Part shown: positions 36,675 to 44,764 of the stretch, one piece after another
How the letters are laid out: the number at the start of each line of letters is the position of its first letter
Position numbering within the stretch: the first letter of the stretch is position 1
Source of the DNA: Candidatus Propionivibrio aalborgensis
Lineage (GTDB): Bacteria > Pseudomonadota > Gammaproteobacteria > Burkholderiales > Rhodocyclaceae
Direction: 5' to 3'
Assembly: GCF_900089945.1 (NCBI RefSeq)
Contig: NZ_FLQY01000246.1
Span: 23,572-87,571 of the forward strand
DNA length: 64,000 nt
Notes under the pieces: generated by a model
The model's database searches: none
Seen by the model: only the letters and a program-made list of their open reading frames with translations
What the model was told of the DNA's origin: nothing
Translations under genes and position numbers: made by a program

Positions 36675-37490
36675 TCAATTTTTCCGGCTACTGATTGAGC
36701 CGAATACGCTGCACATGAACATCAGCTTCCAGCGCTGAGCTTCCGGCCACCCCACAGTCTCCGGGTACTTTCGGCTGTCAATATCGTCGAAATCGATTGA
36801 CGGAGTCAGGAGCGGTGGGAGTGAATGCAGGATTGCAAATTCTTGGCGTGTCTCGCTGAAGCCATAGCTCTTCAACTTGTACCTGTAAGCGAGGGGGTTC
36901 TCGCGAACCCCGAAGACATACCGATCCGGCACATCAGGATGAACAAGAAGATCCCGAACGTTGCACTCCTCCGCAGCTATCGAAAAGTGTTTGCCAAAAA
37001 AATTCGCCGTGTACCGATTCAGAGTGAACATGTCAAACAATTCGTTGGAATGGGTGACAACGAGCGCGCCTCCTTCCCTTAACAATCGCTGCGCCTGTTG
37101 ATAAAACGTCGCCTCTTCCTTGGGGTTCAGATACGCAAGGACGTTTAACGCAAACAAGCAATCGAAGGAATTGCCGGGAAGTTCAGACAGGTGTTCGACA
37201 CCGCCACACGCTAGCTTGGTATCTTTCCAGCGCCCCAGCAGTCTGGACTGAGCGGCGTGAATCATCGCTGAATCCACATCAACCCCCGAAACCGTTGCGC
37301 CATCCTCCAGAAGCCGCTCTACGAACACGCCATCACCACAACCGAAATCCAGGCAATTCTTGCCCGCAAGAGAGAGTTCGGACAATAACGCCTCAACCAT
37401 CTGTAGACGATTCGCATGGTAGGGCCCTTCTATCGCGCTCAGATAGGAGGCGGTCTTATCGCTCCAGTAGTCCTTCCCGCTAATCGTCAT
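36675..37490 (-). CDS. Class I SAM-dependent methyltransferase
   Basis: 271 residues. [15 protein letters not shown] at about 47-61 is SAM motif I and [10 protein letters not shown] the acidic strand; [18 protein letters not shown] and [25 protein letters not shown] follow. The last segment strongly resembles the NELFSLFTLNRYSSG stretch of the methyltransferase at 25.5-26.5 kb, so the two are likely paralogs. ATG at 37490 has AGGAGA eight bases upstream, which decides against the longer frame to 37562. Confidence 0.85.
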   Translation of the reverse strand: MTISGKDYWSDKTASYLSAIEGPYHANRLQMVEALLSELSLAGKNCLDFGCGDGVFVERLLEDGATVSGVDVDSAMIHAAQSRLLGRWKDTKLACGGVEHLSELPGNSFDCLFALNVLAYLNPKEEATFYQQAQRLLREGGALVVTHSNELFDMFTLNRYTANFFGKHFSIAAEECNVRDLLVHPDVPDRYVFGVRENPLAYRYKLKSYGFSETRQEFAILHSLPPLLTPSIDFDDIDSRKYPETVGWPEAQRWKLMFMCSVFGSISSRKN

Positions 37491-37545
37491 TCTGTGTCTC
37501 CTGCGATTCTTGATGAGTGCCAAAAGAGCTCTAAGCTCGGTTTCA

Positions 37546-38304
37546 TCACGCGCGCGTAGCACTCATATGGCACCAAGGCTGAAACAAGGTACCGCGAAAC
37601 GGCAATTTTTTCCCGTCGGCAGCAGGCACCGTATAGGTAATGAGGTCGCCTTCACCGCCGGACGGCGGTAGGTCGATCGGCAGCGTAAATGGACGAAATA
37701 CCGGTATAGCGAACCCTGAACTTACCAGCAGTGCTTCTACCTTGGACATGGGGCGAAATCGGAGACGTAGTCCGGCAAGGTGGCTTTTCGACATTTCAGT
37801 GATGTGCAGGTCCTGCGGATAGGGATGGAAGAAATCGAAGACGATCATGGTTCCGCCCTGCTTCAATGCACCCGCGATGTTCTTTATTGCCATTTCGAAC
37901 TGGGCGTCCTCCATCATGTAGAGGACGGCGTTGATCGTGATGATGTCGTATTCGTTCCTCTCGGGAAGATTCAAGAGATCCAGGATCTTGAAAGCAACGC
38001 CGTTGAGTTCCGGATTGGCCCGGCACTCATCCAACGAAGACTCCGCCAGGTCCCCCCCGGTGAGTTCCAGCTGGGGGAAGAGCTTTCTCATGTGCAACAG
38101 AAGGTTTCCCGTCGAACAGCCGACATCCAGCAGCTTCAGCTTTCTCTTCTCCGGCTCGTGCTTGGCAACGATCTCGCTGACCAAACCAACCAGCACCTTG
38201 TCGCTTTCGCGCATCTGTTTTGCGTATTTCGCCTGATAGCTGTTGTATTCATCGAGGAAAGTCTTGTCGGTGACGTAGTCCTGATACGAAAATTCATTGC
38301 TCAT
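37546..38304 (-). CDS. Class I SAM-dependent methyltransferase
   Basis: 252 residues. LLDVGCSTGNLLLHM at about 58-72 binds SAM; GGDLAESSLDECRANPEL carries the acidic residue, and TINAVLYMMEDAQFEMA and QGGTMIVFDFFHPYPQDL follow. The EFSYQDYVTDKTFLDEYNSY N-terminus is a helical cap. The HPYPQDLHITEMSK stretch is characteristic of small-molecule methyltransferases near amino-sugar genes, but no substrate is assigned. ATG at 38304 has GGAAGG eight bases upstream. A longer frame to 38382 overlaps the sulfotransferase end and was not used. Confidence 0.84.
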   Translation of the reverse strand: MSNEFSYQDYVTDKTFLDEYNSYQAKYAKQMRESDKVLVGLVSEIVAKHEPEKRKLKLLDVGCSTGNLLLHMRKLFPQLELTGGDLAESSLDECRANPELNGVAFKILDLLNLPERNEYDIITINAVLYMMEDAQFEMAIKNIAGALKQGGTMIVFDFFHPYPQDLHITEMSKSHLAGLRLRFRPMSKVEALLVSSGFAIPVFRPFTLPIDLPPSGGEGDLITYTVPAADGKKLPFRGTLFQPWCHMSATRA

Positions 38305-38330
38305 TTTCTTGCCTTCCCAAAACAAACGAC

Positions 38331-39488
38331 TCATGCAGCATATTGGCGCAATGAGCCGAGAATATCTTTGAACAAAAAGCATCTGCGCACCAGGGACTCT
38401 TCCGGCTCGCAGCCTGTGTCGAGCAGCATACGACGAACCATTTCCCCGCCGAAAGCAACCAGCAAGTCACCGCTGTCGCTGCGCCAGGACCCCGCCTCAA
38501 TTCCGGCTTCCTCAAGGTATGTCAGGACTTCATCCGCTTTGGGTGAGGTGGTGGGGCGGTACGGGGTGAGGGCCATGTCCGGCCCGCAAAGATAGTCTGC
38601 CGCCTGAACGACGCGGGTCGGCAGAACCTTTCGCCAGCGGTCCACCGTTTCTGCGTATACGTCCTTTCCGCCATGATCGAAGCTGCTGTTTCCCCTCCAG
38701 CCATCGGCCGACAGGCGCAGCATCTCCGGATGAAAATCGATATTGAGGGCGTCACAAAGCTGGCGGGCTTCGTGTTCAGGGTGGGTAGCGAGCTGCTCGA
38801 AGGAGACGCTGCGAAATCGCCCGGCCAGCAAGGGATCGGTGGCAAACCGGTGAGTCAACGCGACCTGCTTGCGCCAGTGGCGCAGATAGGAAGGCGCGTG
38901 CGCCGCCTGGGTCGGATCCTTCTCGGCCATCGCCAATAACGACGCCACGATGGCCCGCGGATCACGTTCGAGAGCAAAGAAGCGCGCTTCCGGGAAAAGC
39001 CTCGCCAGCAGGGGCACGAACTCCATCACCCAGACTTCCTTGCAGCCTGCCCAGCGCACACCGGTTTTCAAGCCAGCAACAAGATCCAGGCCGCTGCGAA
39101 ACAGTTGTCCGTAGTCCTCGCCTGCCAGTCCGCTCATTTGTGCACCGAGGGTCGGGGATTCCAGGCTAGCGCGTTCCCCTGCCTTCAGGCGCAGCACCTT
39201 CAATTCGTCCTGGTCAAGAGGGAGGTTCGCTTCTCCGGCAAGCATCAAATCGAGCAGCGCCGCTCCATCGGGGTCGAAATAGTAGTCCTGGAACGGCGCT
39301 GACGAGGAAAACCGCTGCCGGACCTCCTTCGCAGCCCGGGATGCCACGAGTGCGTTGCGCAGCGAACGGAACAGCGGCAGATAGGGGTCGAGCGCCACGG
39401 TGACGTCCGGATGGCGATCAAGCATCCGGGCCAGCAGGTTGGTCCCGGAACGCGCCAGACCGAATATGAACAGCGGCTTGCAGGCCAT
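38331..39488 (-). CDS. Sulfotransferase
   Basis: 385 residues. The 5'-phosphosulfate loop, FIFGLARSGTNLLARML at 7-23, is the hallmark of PAPS-dependent sulfotransferases, and ARFFALERDPRAIVASLLAM near 170 is the 3'-phosphate motif with its Arg and Ser. RSVSFEQLATHPEHEARQLCDAL fits the usual YEDL-like block. It should transfer sulfate from PAPS onto a sugar hydroxyl or amine. ATG at 39488 gives a clean start 4 bases after the upstream stop; the frame extends further but there reads through the antisense-like part of the neighbouring gene. The APS kinase 1.7 kb downstream would supply PAPS. Confidence 0.88.
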   Translation of the reverse strand: MACKPLFIFGLARSGTNLLARMLDRHPDVTVALDPYLPLFRSLRNALVASRAAKEVRQRFSSSAPFQDYYFDPDGAALLDLMLAGEANLPLDQDELKVLRLKAGERASLESPTLGAQMSGLAGEDYGQLFRSGLDLVAGLKTGVRWAGCKEVWVMEFVPLLARLFPEARFFALERDPRAIVASLLAMAEKDPTQAAHAPSYLRHWRKQVALTHRFATDPLLAGRFRSVSFEQLATHPEHEARQLCDALNIDFHPEMLRLSADGWRGNSSFDHGGKDVYAETVDRWRKVLPTRVVQAADYLCGPDMALTPYRPTTSPKADEVLTYLEEAGIEAGSWRSDSGDLLVAFGGEMVRRMLLDTGCEPEESLVRRCFLFKDILGSLRQYAA

Positions 39489-39492
39489 ATGG

Positions 39493-40608
39493 TCAGCCCG
39501 CCGGCACGGCCGCGACGATGATGTCGTCGCACTGCCGCCCGCGGTCCAGCGCCTGCTGGATGACCGGGATGAAGTCGGCCAGAACATCGAACAGCTTCGG
39601 ATCGTCGGCCCTGAGCGCCGCCTGAACACAGGTTTCGTAGGCATCCATGCCGAAATACCAGGCCGCCACGGGCACGAATCCTTCGTCGACCAATGCAGTG
39701 CATAGCGAAGCATCGGTAAAGCCATTGACGTGCGTCGTGGGATCCATGTGACGCGCGATCACTGCACCCTCCATACCCTGAACCATCGTGCCGAGCGAGT
39801 CGACACGCGGAACTTCGACTATCAGCATGCCGTCGGGACTCAGCCGCCGTAACGCGGCGACAATGAAATCGCGAGGTTGTGCCACGTATTCAAGCAGGCC
39901 CCAAAAGGTGATGAGGTCAACCGGTGCGCCACCGGCCGACAGGAAATCGTCTTCGCGCAACTCCAGGCCGAAGGCATCCTGGGCAAAGACGCGCGACGCA
40001 CGCGATTTCTCGAACCCCTCCACCGCCATGCCGCGGCGCTGCGCCCCGGCCAGAAAATGCCCGCCGCCTGCCCCGACATCCAAGACGGTCCGTGGCGATT
40101 TTCCGGTCCGCCGCTGGAAATGCTCCAGGCACCAGTCCAGCTTGGGAGCGATGATCTGGGTCATGCGGGTTTCGATCGCACTGTGATCGATGTAGGTCGA
40201 CGAATGCGCTTCGGATTCGGCGAAAACCTCGTCCAGAACTTCGGGTCGGGGCCGCGCTCCGACGCCTACATGGCCGCAGCTACCACAGCGCAGATAGGGT
40301 ACGCCGAACACGGCCAGTTCGACGGCTGCACCGTCGAGGGACGCATGACAAAGTGGACACTGCGTCATTCGCCGGACTTTGGCCCCGGCTCCATATAGAC
40401 GGGCCGCAGTAGTCTCAAGGAAGCCCGCATAGTCGCGCACCTCGCCGAGATCGATGCCCTTCAATTTGAGCACGTCGAGCGGCTTGCCGGCGCGCACCTG
40501 GACGTCGAACATCCGGCGGACGGCATCGCCGTGGGTGTACTCCCAGCGCTCCTCCCATTCGCGCCCGTGGTCCGCGCCGAAGGGGGTATGTCGGTGCCAT
40601 TGCGTCAT
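39493..40608 (-). CDS. SAM methyltransferase with internal cysteine module
   Basis: 371 residues. The first 75 residues form a charged N-terminal region (REWEERWEYTHGDAVRRMF) unusual among the other copies here. CPLC at 84-87 and CGSC at 108-111 form the zinc-like module, then VLDVGAGGGHFLAGA binds SAM and FWGLLEYVAQPRDFI and SPDGMLIVEVPRVDSLG follow. DPTTHVNGFTDASL is a typical Methyltransf_23 segment. ATG at 40608 overlaps the stop of the downstream-numbered gene by four bases on the transcription side (ATGA), linking it to the next methyltransferase. Substrate unknown. Confidence 0.85.
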   Translation of the reverse strand: MTQWHRHTPFGADHGREWEERWEYTHGDAVRRMFDVQVRAGKPLDVLKLKGIDLGEVRDYAGFLETTAARLYGAGAKVRRMTQCPLCHASLDGAAVELAVFGVPYLRCGSCGHVGVGARPRPEVLDEVFAESEAHSSTYIDHSAIETRMTQIIAPKLDWCLEHFQRRTGKSPRTVLDVGAGGGHFLAGAQRRGMAVEGFEKSRASRVFAQDAFGLELREDDFLSAGGAPVDLITFWGLLEYVAQPRDFIVAALRRLSPDGMLIVEVPRVDSLGTMVQGMEGAVIARHMDPTTHVNGFTDASLCTALVDEGFVPVAAWYFGMDAYETCVQAALRADDPKLFDVLADFIPVIQQALDRGRQCDDIIVAAVPAG

Positions 40609-41426
40609 GATTTGGTCGCGAAAACGCGCAAGGTGAATTTGCCGCTCGGCTCGCGCAAGCGTTGCGTGAGCAGCGGATTGAATCCCGCGCGGCCGGCAAG
40701 CAGCGCCGCGGAGGCGGTGCTGAATACATGGTGGTGCTCGATGAAAAACTCTTCGCGTCCCGGCCCTTCGGCAGATGCACTCTCGCCGTCAGGCACCTCG
40801 AAATAGACGAAGCCTTCCGGCGCCAGCAGTGTCTGCGCCCTGGCGAGCATCGCCACCGGGTCTTCGACGTGCTCGAGAACCTTGTTGAACGTCACCACGT
40901 CGAAAGGTCCGATCGACGACAGGTCGATTTTCATGAAATCGCCCTGGACGGCCTCGATGCCGATTACTTCGCGCGCATGCCGCGCCGCGCGCTCGTCGGG
41001 ATCGAGAGCGGTGCAGCGCCAGCCTGCTTCCTTCATGCGGCAGGGGAAAACCCCCAGCCCGGAGCCGACATCCAGCATTCGCGGCGCAAGGCCGACGGGA
41101 AAGTGTCGGGCGGCGAAGTCGACCACGGCGGCAACGCGCCCCGCATTGTCGGAGCGCTCGGGAGGAAGCGCCAGAATACGCTCGAAGGTCTGGCGCATCC
41201 TGTCCCCGTAGGTATTGTCGACATAGGCGCCGCCATACAGGCCGCCGAGATCCATCTCGTTCTCGGAGAACCAGTGACCGCAGAGGCCGCAGCGCGAATA
41301 GGCGCGCCGGTAGGCCCCCTCGGCACACTCGAAAGCGGTTTCGCCTGCCGGCGGAGCATCGTACTGAAATGCCGGCTCGAGATGCCGGGATTCGCAGGGG
41401 CACTGCAGCGTGGGCTTTACTCTCAC
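40605..41426 (-). CDS. SAM methyltransferase with N-terminal cysteine module
   Basis: 273 residues from GTG 41426. C9/C11 and C46/C49 (CGLC) form the cysteine module; MLDVGSGLGVFPCRMKEAG is the SAM loop, FNKVLEHVEDPVAMLARA the catalytic-region motif, and VYFEVPDGESAS and EHHHVFSTASAALLAGRAG follow. It is closest in layout to the methyltransferase at 21.9-22.8 kb. GTG was selected because GGAGG lies four bases before it and GTGA overlaps the upstream stop. The longer frame to 41510 reads antisense-like residues and was rejected. Confidence 0.86.
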   Translation of the reverse strand: MRVKPTLQCPCESRHLEPAFQYDAPPAGETAFECAEGAYRRAYSRCGLCGHWFSENEMDLGGLYGGAYVDNTYGDRMRQTFERILALPPERSDNAGRVAAVVDFAARHFPVGLAPRMLDVGSGLGVFPCRMKEAGWRCTALDPDERAARHAREVIGIEAVQGDFMKIDLSSIGPFDVVTFNKVLEHVEDPVAMLARAQTLLAPEGFVYFEVPDGESASAEGPGREEFFIEHHHVFSTASAALLAGRAGFNPLLTQRLREPSGKFTLRVFATKS

Positions 41427-41806
41427 TTGGCCTCCAGGCGCGCCGCTAGCCCATCCAGCGCCGCGCTGCTGTCCAGCCAGGCGATCACGGCGAGGTTTTC
41501 CTGCTCGCAATAGGCGTCGAACAGGACTTCACGTCCGCGTTCGACCAGCAGGACGAAATAGCGCCCGGTGCCGCGATTTCGGATCAGAACCCCGCGCAGG
41601 CCGAACTGTTCCAGGCGACCGTTGAGGGATGGCGTGGCATAGAAGCCCCAGTCCTTGCGGGCGACGTCGTATTCGCCGCCGGATTCGGTGACGAACGTCA
41701 CCTGTTCGTCCGGTTCCAGGCGGAGGGTGCCGCAGTCCTTCATCGGAAACTTGACGGCATTGCCGACGGCGAAGGTACGCGGTGGATTCTTCTCCTCGAA
41801 CTTCAT
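41423..41806 (-). CDS. Small conserved-looking protein of unknown function (amidotransferase neighbour)
   Basis: 127 residues, mostly beta-rich by eye: TFAVGNAVKFPMKDCGTLRL, EQVTFVTESGGEYDVARK, GLRGVLIRNRGTGRYFVLLV. No family is recognised. A beta-sandwich or cupin-like fold is possible but not shown. It is sandwiched by four-base overlaps (ATGA upstream with the amidotransferase, GTGA downstream with a methyltransferase), so it is almost surely translated. Because it directly follows the amidotransferase, it may be an accessory subunit or substrate-handling protein for that enzyme (inference). ATG at 41812 is an alternative start that adds two residues; the longer frame upstream reads through the amidotransferase gene. 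Confidence 0.75.
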   Translation of the reverse strand: MKFEEKNPPRTFAVGNAVKFPMKDCGTLRLEPDEQVTFVTESGGEYDVARKDWGFYATPSLNGRLEQFGLRGVLIRNRGTGRYFVLLVERGREVLFDAYCEQENLAVIAWLDSSAALDGLAARLEAK

Positions 41807-42924
41807 GTCCATTTCCAGTCCGGTATCAGGAAATCCGGAATATTCCAGCGGCCCTGGCTGTCGCGCTTCCAGATGTCCGTATTGCGAAAGGTCTCGGCAA
41901 TCGCCATGAAGCGCGATTCGTCGATGCCGGCGAAAACGCAGAACCTGGCGATATCCGCGCGCGGCGTTTCGTCGCCCGCGGCGCGCACGATCGCCAGCGC
42001 CTGGTCCCGCGTCATGCGGCCATTGCGAATCTCCAGCGAGAGGTTGTCGAAGGTGCGCGTAAAGCCGAACTTGTGCCACTTCAGCCAGTGGTGCAAGGAT
42101 ATGAAATCATCGTCGATATCCGCGTAGTCGTAGTAGCCGACCCGGGCACCCTCGGCATTGGCCTGAAAGCCGTGGGCACGCGCAACGGCATTGGTGACGT
42201 CCGGATCCCACGGGAAGTAGTAGCCGAGAAAGACCGCGTTGACTCCGGCCTGGCTCAAGGCCGCCTCGGACGGGCCGAAGTATGCGGTCAGGTCCTTGCG
42301 CGTCAGCTTTGCGTCAACCCAATCGGCAGCGGTGGTGCCATGGGTTACGCCATAGTTGCGCAGCCATGCGTCATTCAACTGGAAACCGGTGTGCTCTTCG
42401 GCGGCGGAACCGTATTCGAAAGCCGAGTTTTCTCCCCAGACCACCAGCGGTATAGAAAAGCGGACGGCCAGCGACAACGGGATGTTGAACAAGGCCAGAT
42501 GCATTGGGATTCCGGTCGAGCCGAGGCGTTCGAAGGTCTGCAACATGAAGCGCGCTTCGACCTTGGGGTTGATCTGGTAGTCGATGTGATCGACACCGAG
42601 CGAGATCAGGTTTTCCAGGTTGCGGCGGCCGATCTCGGTCCGGCCCGGAGTCTTCCATGTCACGGCAAGCGGCTTCAGCCCGTATTCCAGGCACTTGATG
42701 GTCTGCCATGTGCTGTCCTTGCCGCCGCTGACCGGAATCAGGCAATCGTAGCCGGTGGCGCGAGTCTTGGCCGTTTCGACCACATCGCTGAACGCCGTCT
42801 CCCGGGCGGACCAGCCGATGTCGCGCTTGGTCGCGTGCGCATGACACGCGTTACACCGGCCGTCCGCCTCGATGCGAAGGTTGGGGCGGGTATCCGGCAG
42901 GATGCAGTTGTTGCACCACTTCAT
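41803..42924 (-). CDS. N-acetyl-sugar amidotransferase (WbuX/WbpG/PseA family), stand-alone copy
   Basis: 373 residues. Cysteine pairs C4/C7 (CNNC) and C24/C27 (CNAC) and the PP-loop SGGKDS at 66-71 match the amidotransferase family; VVWGENSAFEYG and AVFLGYYFPWDP are family blocks, and the C-terminal KWHKFGFTRTFDNLSLEIRNGRMTR aligns in character with the fused copy (KYVKFGYGRATDHACKDIRAEL). It would ATP-activate an N-acyl group and install an amidino nitrogen. PseA in Campylobacter makes an acetamidino nonulosonic acid, and a NeuB lies two genes upstream, so this copy may act on the nonulosonate. It has no HisF/HisH genes beside it. ATGA overlaps the upstream asparagine synthase stop. Confidence 0.9.
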   Translation of the reverse strand: MKWCNNCILPDTRPNLRIEADGRCNACHAHATKRDIGWSARETAFSDVVETAKTRATGYDCLIPVSGGKDSTWQTIKCLEYGLKPLAVTWKTPGRTEIGRRNLENLISLGVDHIDYQINPKVEARFMLQTFERLGSTGIPMHLALFNIPLSLAVRFSIPLVVWGENSAFEYGSAAEEHTGFQLNDAWLRNYGVTHGTTAADWVDAKLTRKDLTAYFGPSEAALSQAGVNAVFLGYYFPWDPDVTNAVARAHGFQANAEGARVGYYDYADIDDDFISLHHWLKWHKFGFTRTFDNLSLEIRNGRMTRDQALAIVRAAGDETPRADIARFCVFAGIDESRFMAIAETFRNTDIWKRDSQGRWNIPDFLIPDWKWT

Positions 42925-44762
42925 GCGGTAGCCTCTTCGCCAAACTCCTCAAGGAACATGCGGGCATTGAGAAAGTAGAACAGAAACTTGCTCTGGCTGT
43001 TGGGCAGGTCCGGCTTGTCGATCAAGTCGGCGATGGGGCCACGGCGGACATGCTCGAAGATGGGACCGTCATCGAGAATCTGGGCGCGGACCTGCGGATC
43101 GGCGACATCGAGGTAGTCGAAGATCGGCACATTGAAGCCCACCTTGCGCGGATTGTCTATGACTGCGTCGGGCGCCAAACCGCGGACGGCTTCACGCAGC
43201 ACGGCCTTCGCCCTGGCGTCGCGGATCAGATGGCGCGTCGGTATCGACTGGCAGACATCGAACAGGCGTCGATCGAGAAACGGCGAACGGTTCTCGATCG
43301 AGTAGTACATCGCGTTCAGATCGTCCTCGTGCAGGATCGGCGGCACCGATTCATGGAAAAGTTCATTGTTCATCCGGTTGCGCAGGGCAACCCGGCTGTA
43401 ATTCTCTTCGGCAAACGCTTCGCTCCAGCGCGGCGACAGAAAACCCGAGAAGGCGTCCCCATCCAGGTAGATGTGGTCGCGCAGCGCCGGGTTCTTGATG
43501 AAGCAATCCGGATCCTGCAGAAACGGGTTGCGCACGACGGGCGCAATTACCCGCTGCCAGTTGTCACGGGCTTGCGCCTGGGCAACCGGGTCTGCCGCGA
43601 GCGCCTGCAGGTAGAAATTCTGGTGGTCGAAGTAGCCGCTGAACAGTTCGTCCGCGCCCGTGCCACTAACGGAAACCTTGTAGCCCTCTTCGGCGACCGC
43701 CTTCATCAACTGCCATTGGGCGTAGTAGGTGATGGTCGACACCGGGGAGTCGTGGTAGCTGATCTGGCGGCGCAGATTCGACAGAAAATCCTGGCGGGCA
43801 ACGGGAATCGTGGTGTGCCGCAGGCCGAGTTCGGCGACAGACGTTTCCACCATCTCCCGTTCTTCATAGCGCTCGTCGGTGTTCATGATGGTAAAGCCAT
43901 GAACCTGGAAGCCCAGCTTGCGCTTGGCGATTGCGATGAGCGCATTCGAGTCGACGCCGCCGCTCAGGCAGAACGCAATCGGCACATCCGCGCGCAGGCG
44001 GATACGAACGGATTCGACCAGTGCGTCGCGGGCACTCGCTACGGCATCTTCGAACGTCATCGACTCGTCGGTGACATCGAAGCGGGGTCGCCAGTACCGC
44101 TCATCCTGCCGTGCTCCCCGCCTGTCGAAACGCACCAGGGCGCCGGGACGTACCTCGTTCAGCCCGGAAAAGAAGGTGTCGCCGGTCTTGTAGAGAGCCT
44201 TGTAGCCGTTCACCAGATAGCGACGCAGATGATCGAGATTGACCGGAAGACTGCGCCCGAGCAAGGCAAAAACGAACTTGGGTTCGGACCCGAAATAAAC
44301 GCCGGTATCGTCTTCGAATACATACAGGGGCTTTTCGCCGAACCGGTCGCGGCACAGCAGAAGCCCGTTGTCGGCGAGCCAGGCGAAAGCCCACATGCCT
44401 TCGCAGTTGTCCAGCCCGGCGACTCCTTGTGTCGCCAGCACGCTGGCAAGCACTTCGGTGTCGCTTTCGGTGGTGAATGCCTCGCCCTGCCGCTGCAGCG
44501 TCGCCCGAAGCTCGAGGTAGTTGTACAACTCGCCGTTATAGCTGAGATGCCCGCCGCCCCGTGCGAACGGCTGGTTGGCTCGATCGTCGAGATCGAGGAT
44601 GCGCAGACGCGAGTGCAGCAAATAGCCGTTGCGCTCGCCGCCTATCACGCGACGGACCTGACCATGACCATCCGGTCCGCGACGCCCCATGCGGTCGAGA
44701 CATTTTGCCAGCGCCTCCGGCGCCAGCTCGCGCGTTCCATAGTAACCGGCAATGCCGCACAT
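42921..44762 (-). CDS. asnB: Asparagine synthase (glutamine-hydrolysing), second intact copy
   Basis: 613 residues. Cys2 follows the start Met (MCGIAGYYG), NGELYNY is at 76-82, and the synthetase PP-loop SGGVDSN is at 267-273 with GTGADELFSGYFDHQNF further on. Both domains are therefore complete, unlike the copy at 22.9-24.8 kb. ATG at 44762 places Cys2 correctly; the frame continues to 44879 but there overlaps the NeuB gene. It starts 2 bases after the NeuB stop and overlaps the sugar amidotransferase gene by four bases, suggesting that it acts in the same decoration step. It may amidate a nonulosonic-acid carboxylate (inference). Confidence 0.9.
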   Translation of the reverse strand: MCGIAGYYGTRELAPEALAKCLDRMGRRGPDGHGQVRRVIGGERNGYLLHSRLRILDLDDRANQPFARGGGHLSYNGELYNYLELRATLQRQGEAFTTESDTEVLASVLATQGVAGLDNCEGMWAFAWLADNGLLLCRDRFGEKPLYVFEDDTGVYFGSEPKFVFALLGRSLPVNLDHLRRYLVNGYKALYKTGDTFFSGLNEVRPGALVRFDRRGARQDERYWRPRFDVTDESMTFEDAVASARDALVESVRIRLRADVPIAFCLSGGVDSNALIAIAKRKLGFQVHGFTIMNTDERYEEREMVETSVAELGLRHTTIPVARQDFLSNLRRQISYHDSPVSTITYYAQWQLMKAVAEEGYKVSVSGTGADELFSGYFDHQNFYLQALAADPVAQAQARDNWQRVIAPVVRNPFLQDPDCFIKNPALRDHIYLDGDAFSGFLSPRWSEAFAEENYSRVALRNRMNNELFHESVPPILHEDDLNAMYYSIENRSPFLDRRLFDVCQSIPTRHLIRDARAKAVLREAVRGLAPDAVIDNPRKVGFNVPIFDYLDVADPQVRAQILDDGPIFEHVRRGPIADLIDKPDLPNSQSKFLFYFLNARMFLEEFGEEATA

Positions 44763-44764
44763 GG

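Noticed and set aside
37664..37673. GGCGGTAGGT on the plus strand as a second ops site
   Set aside because: It is on the non-transcribed direction of the operon, lies inside a coding region and lacks the GCGT end of the consensus.
39489..39725. N-terminal extension of the sulfotransferase frame
   Set aside because: The added residues read across the neighbouring methyltransferase gene in a different frame, and the PAPS loop sits correctly after the ATG at 39488.
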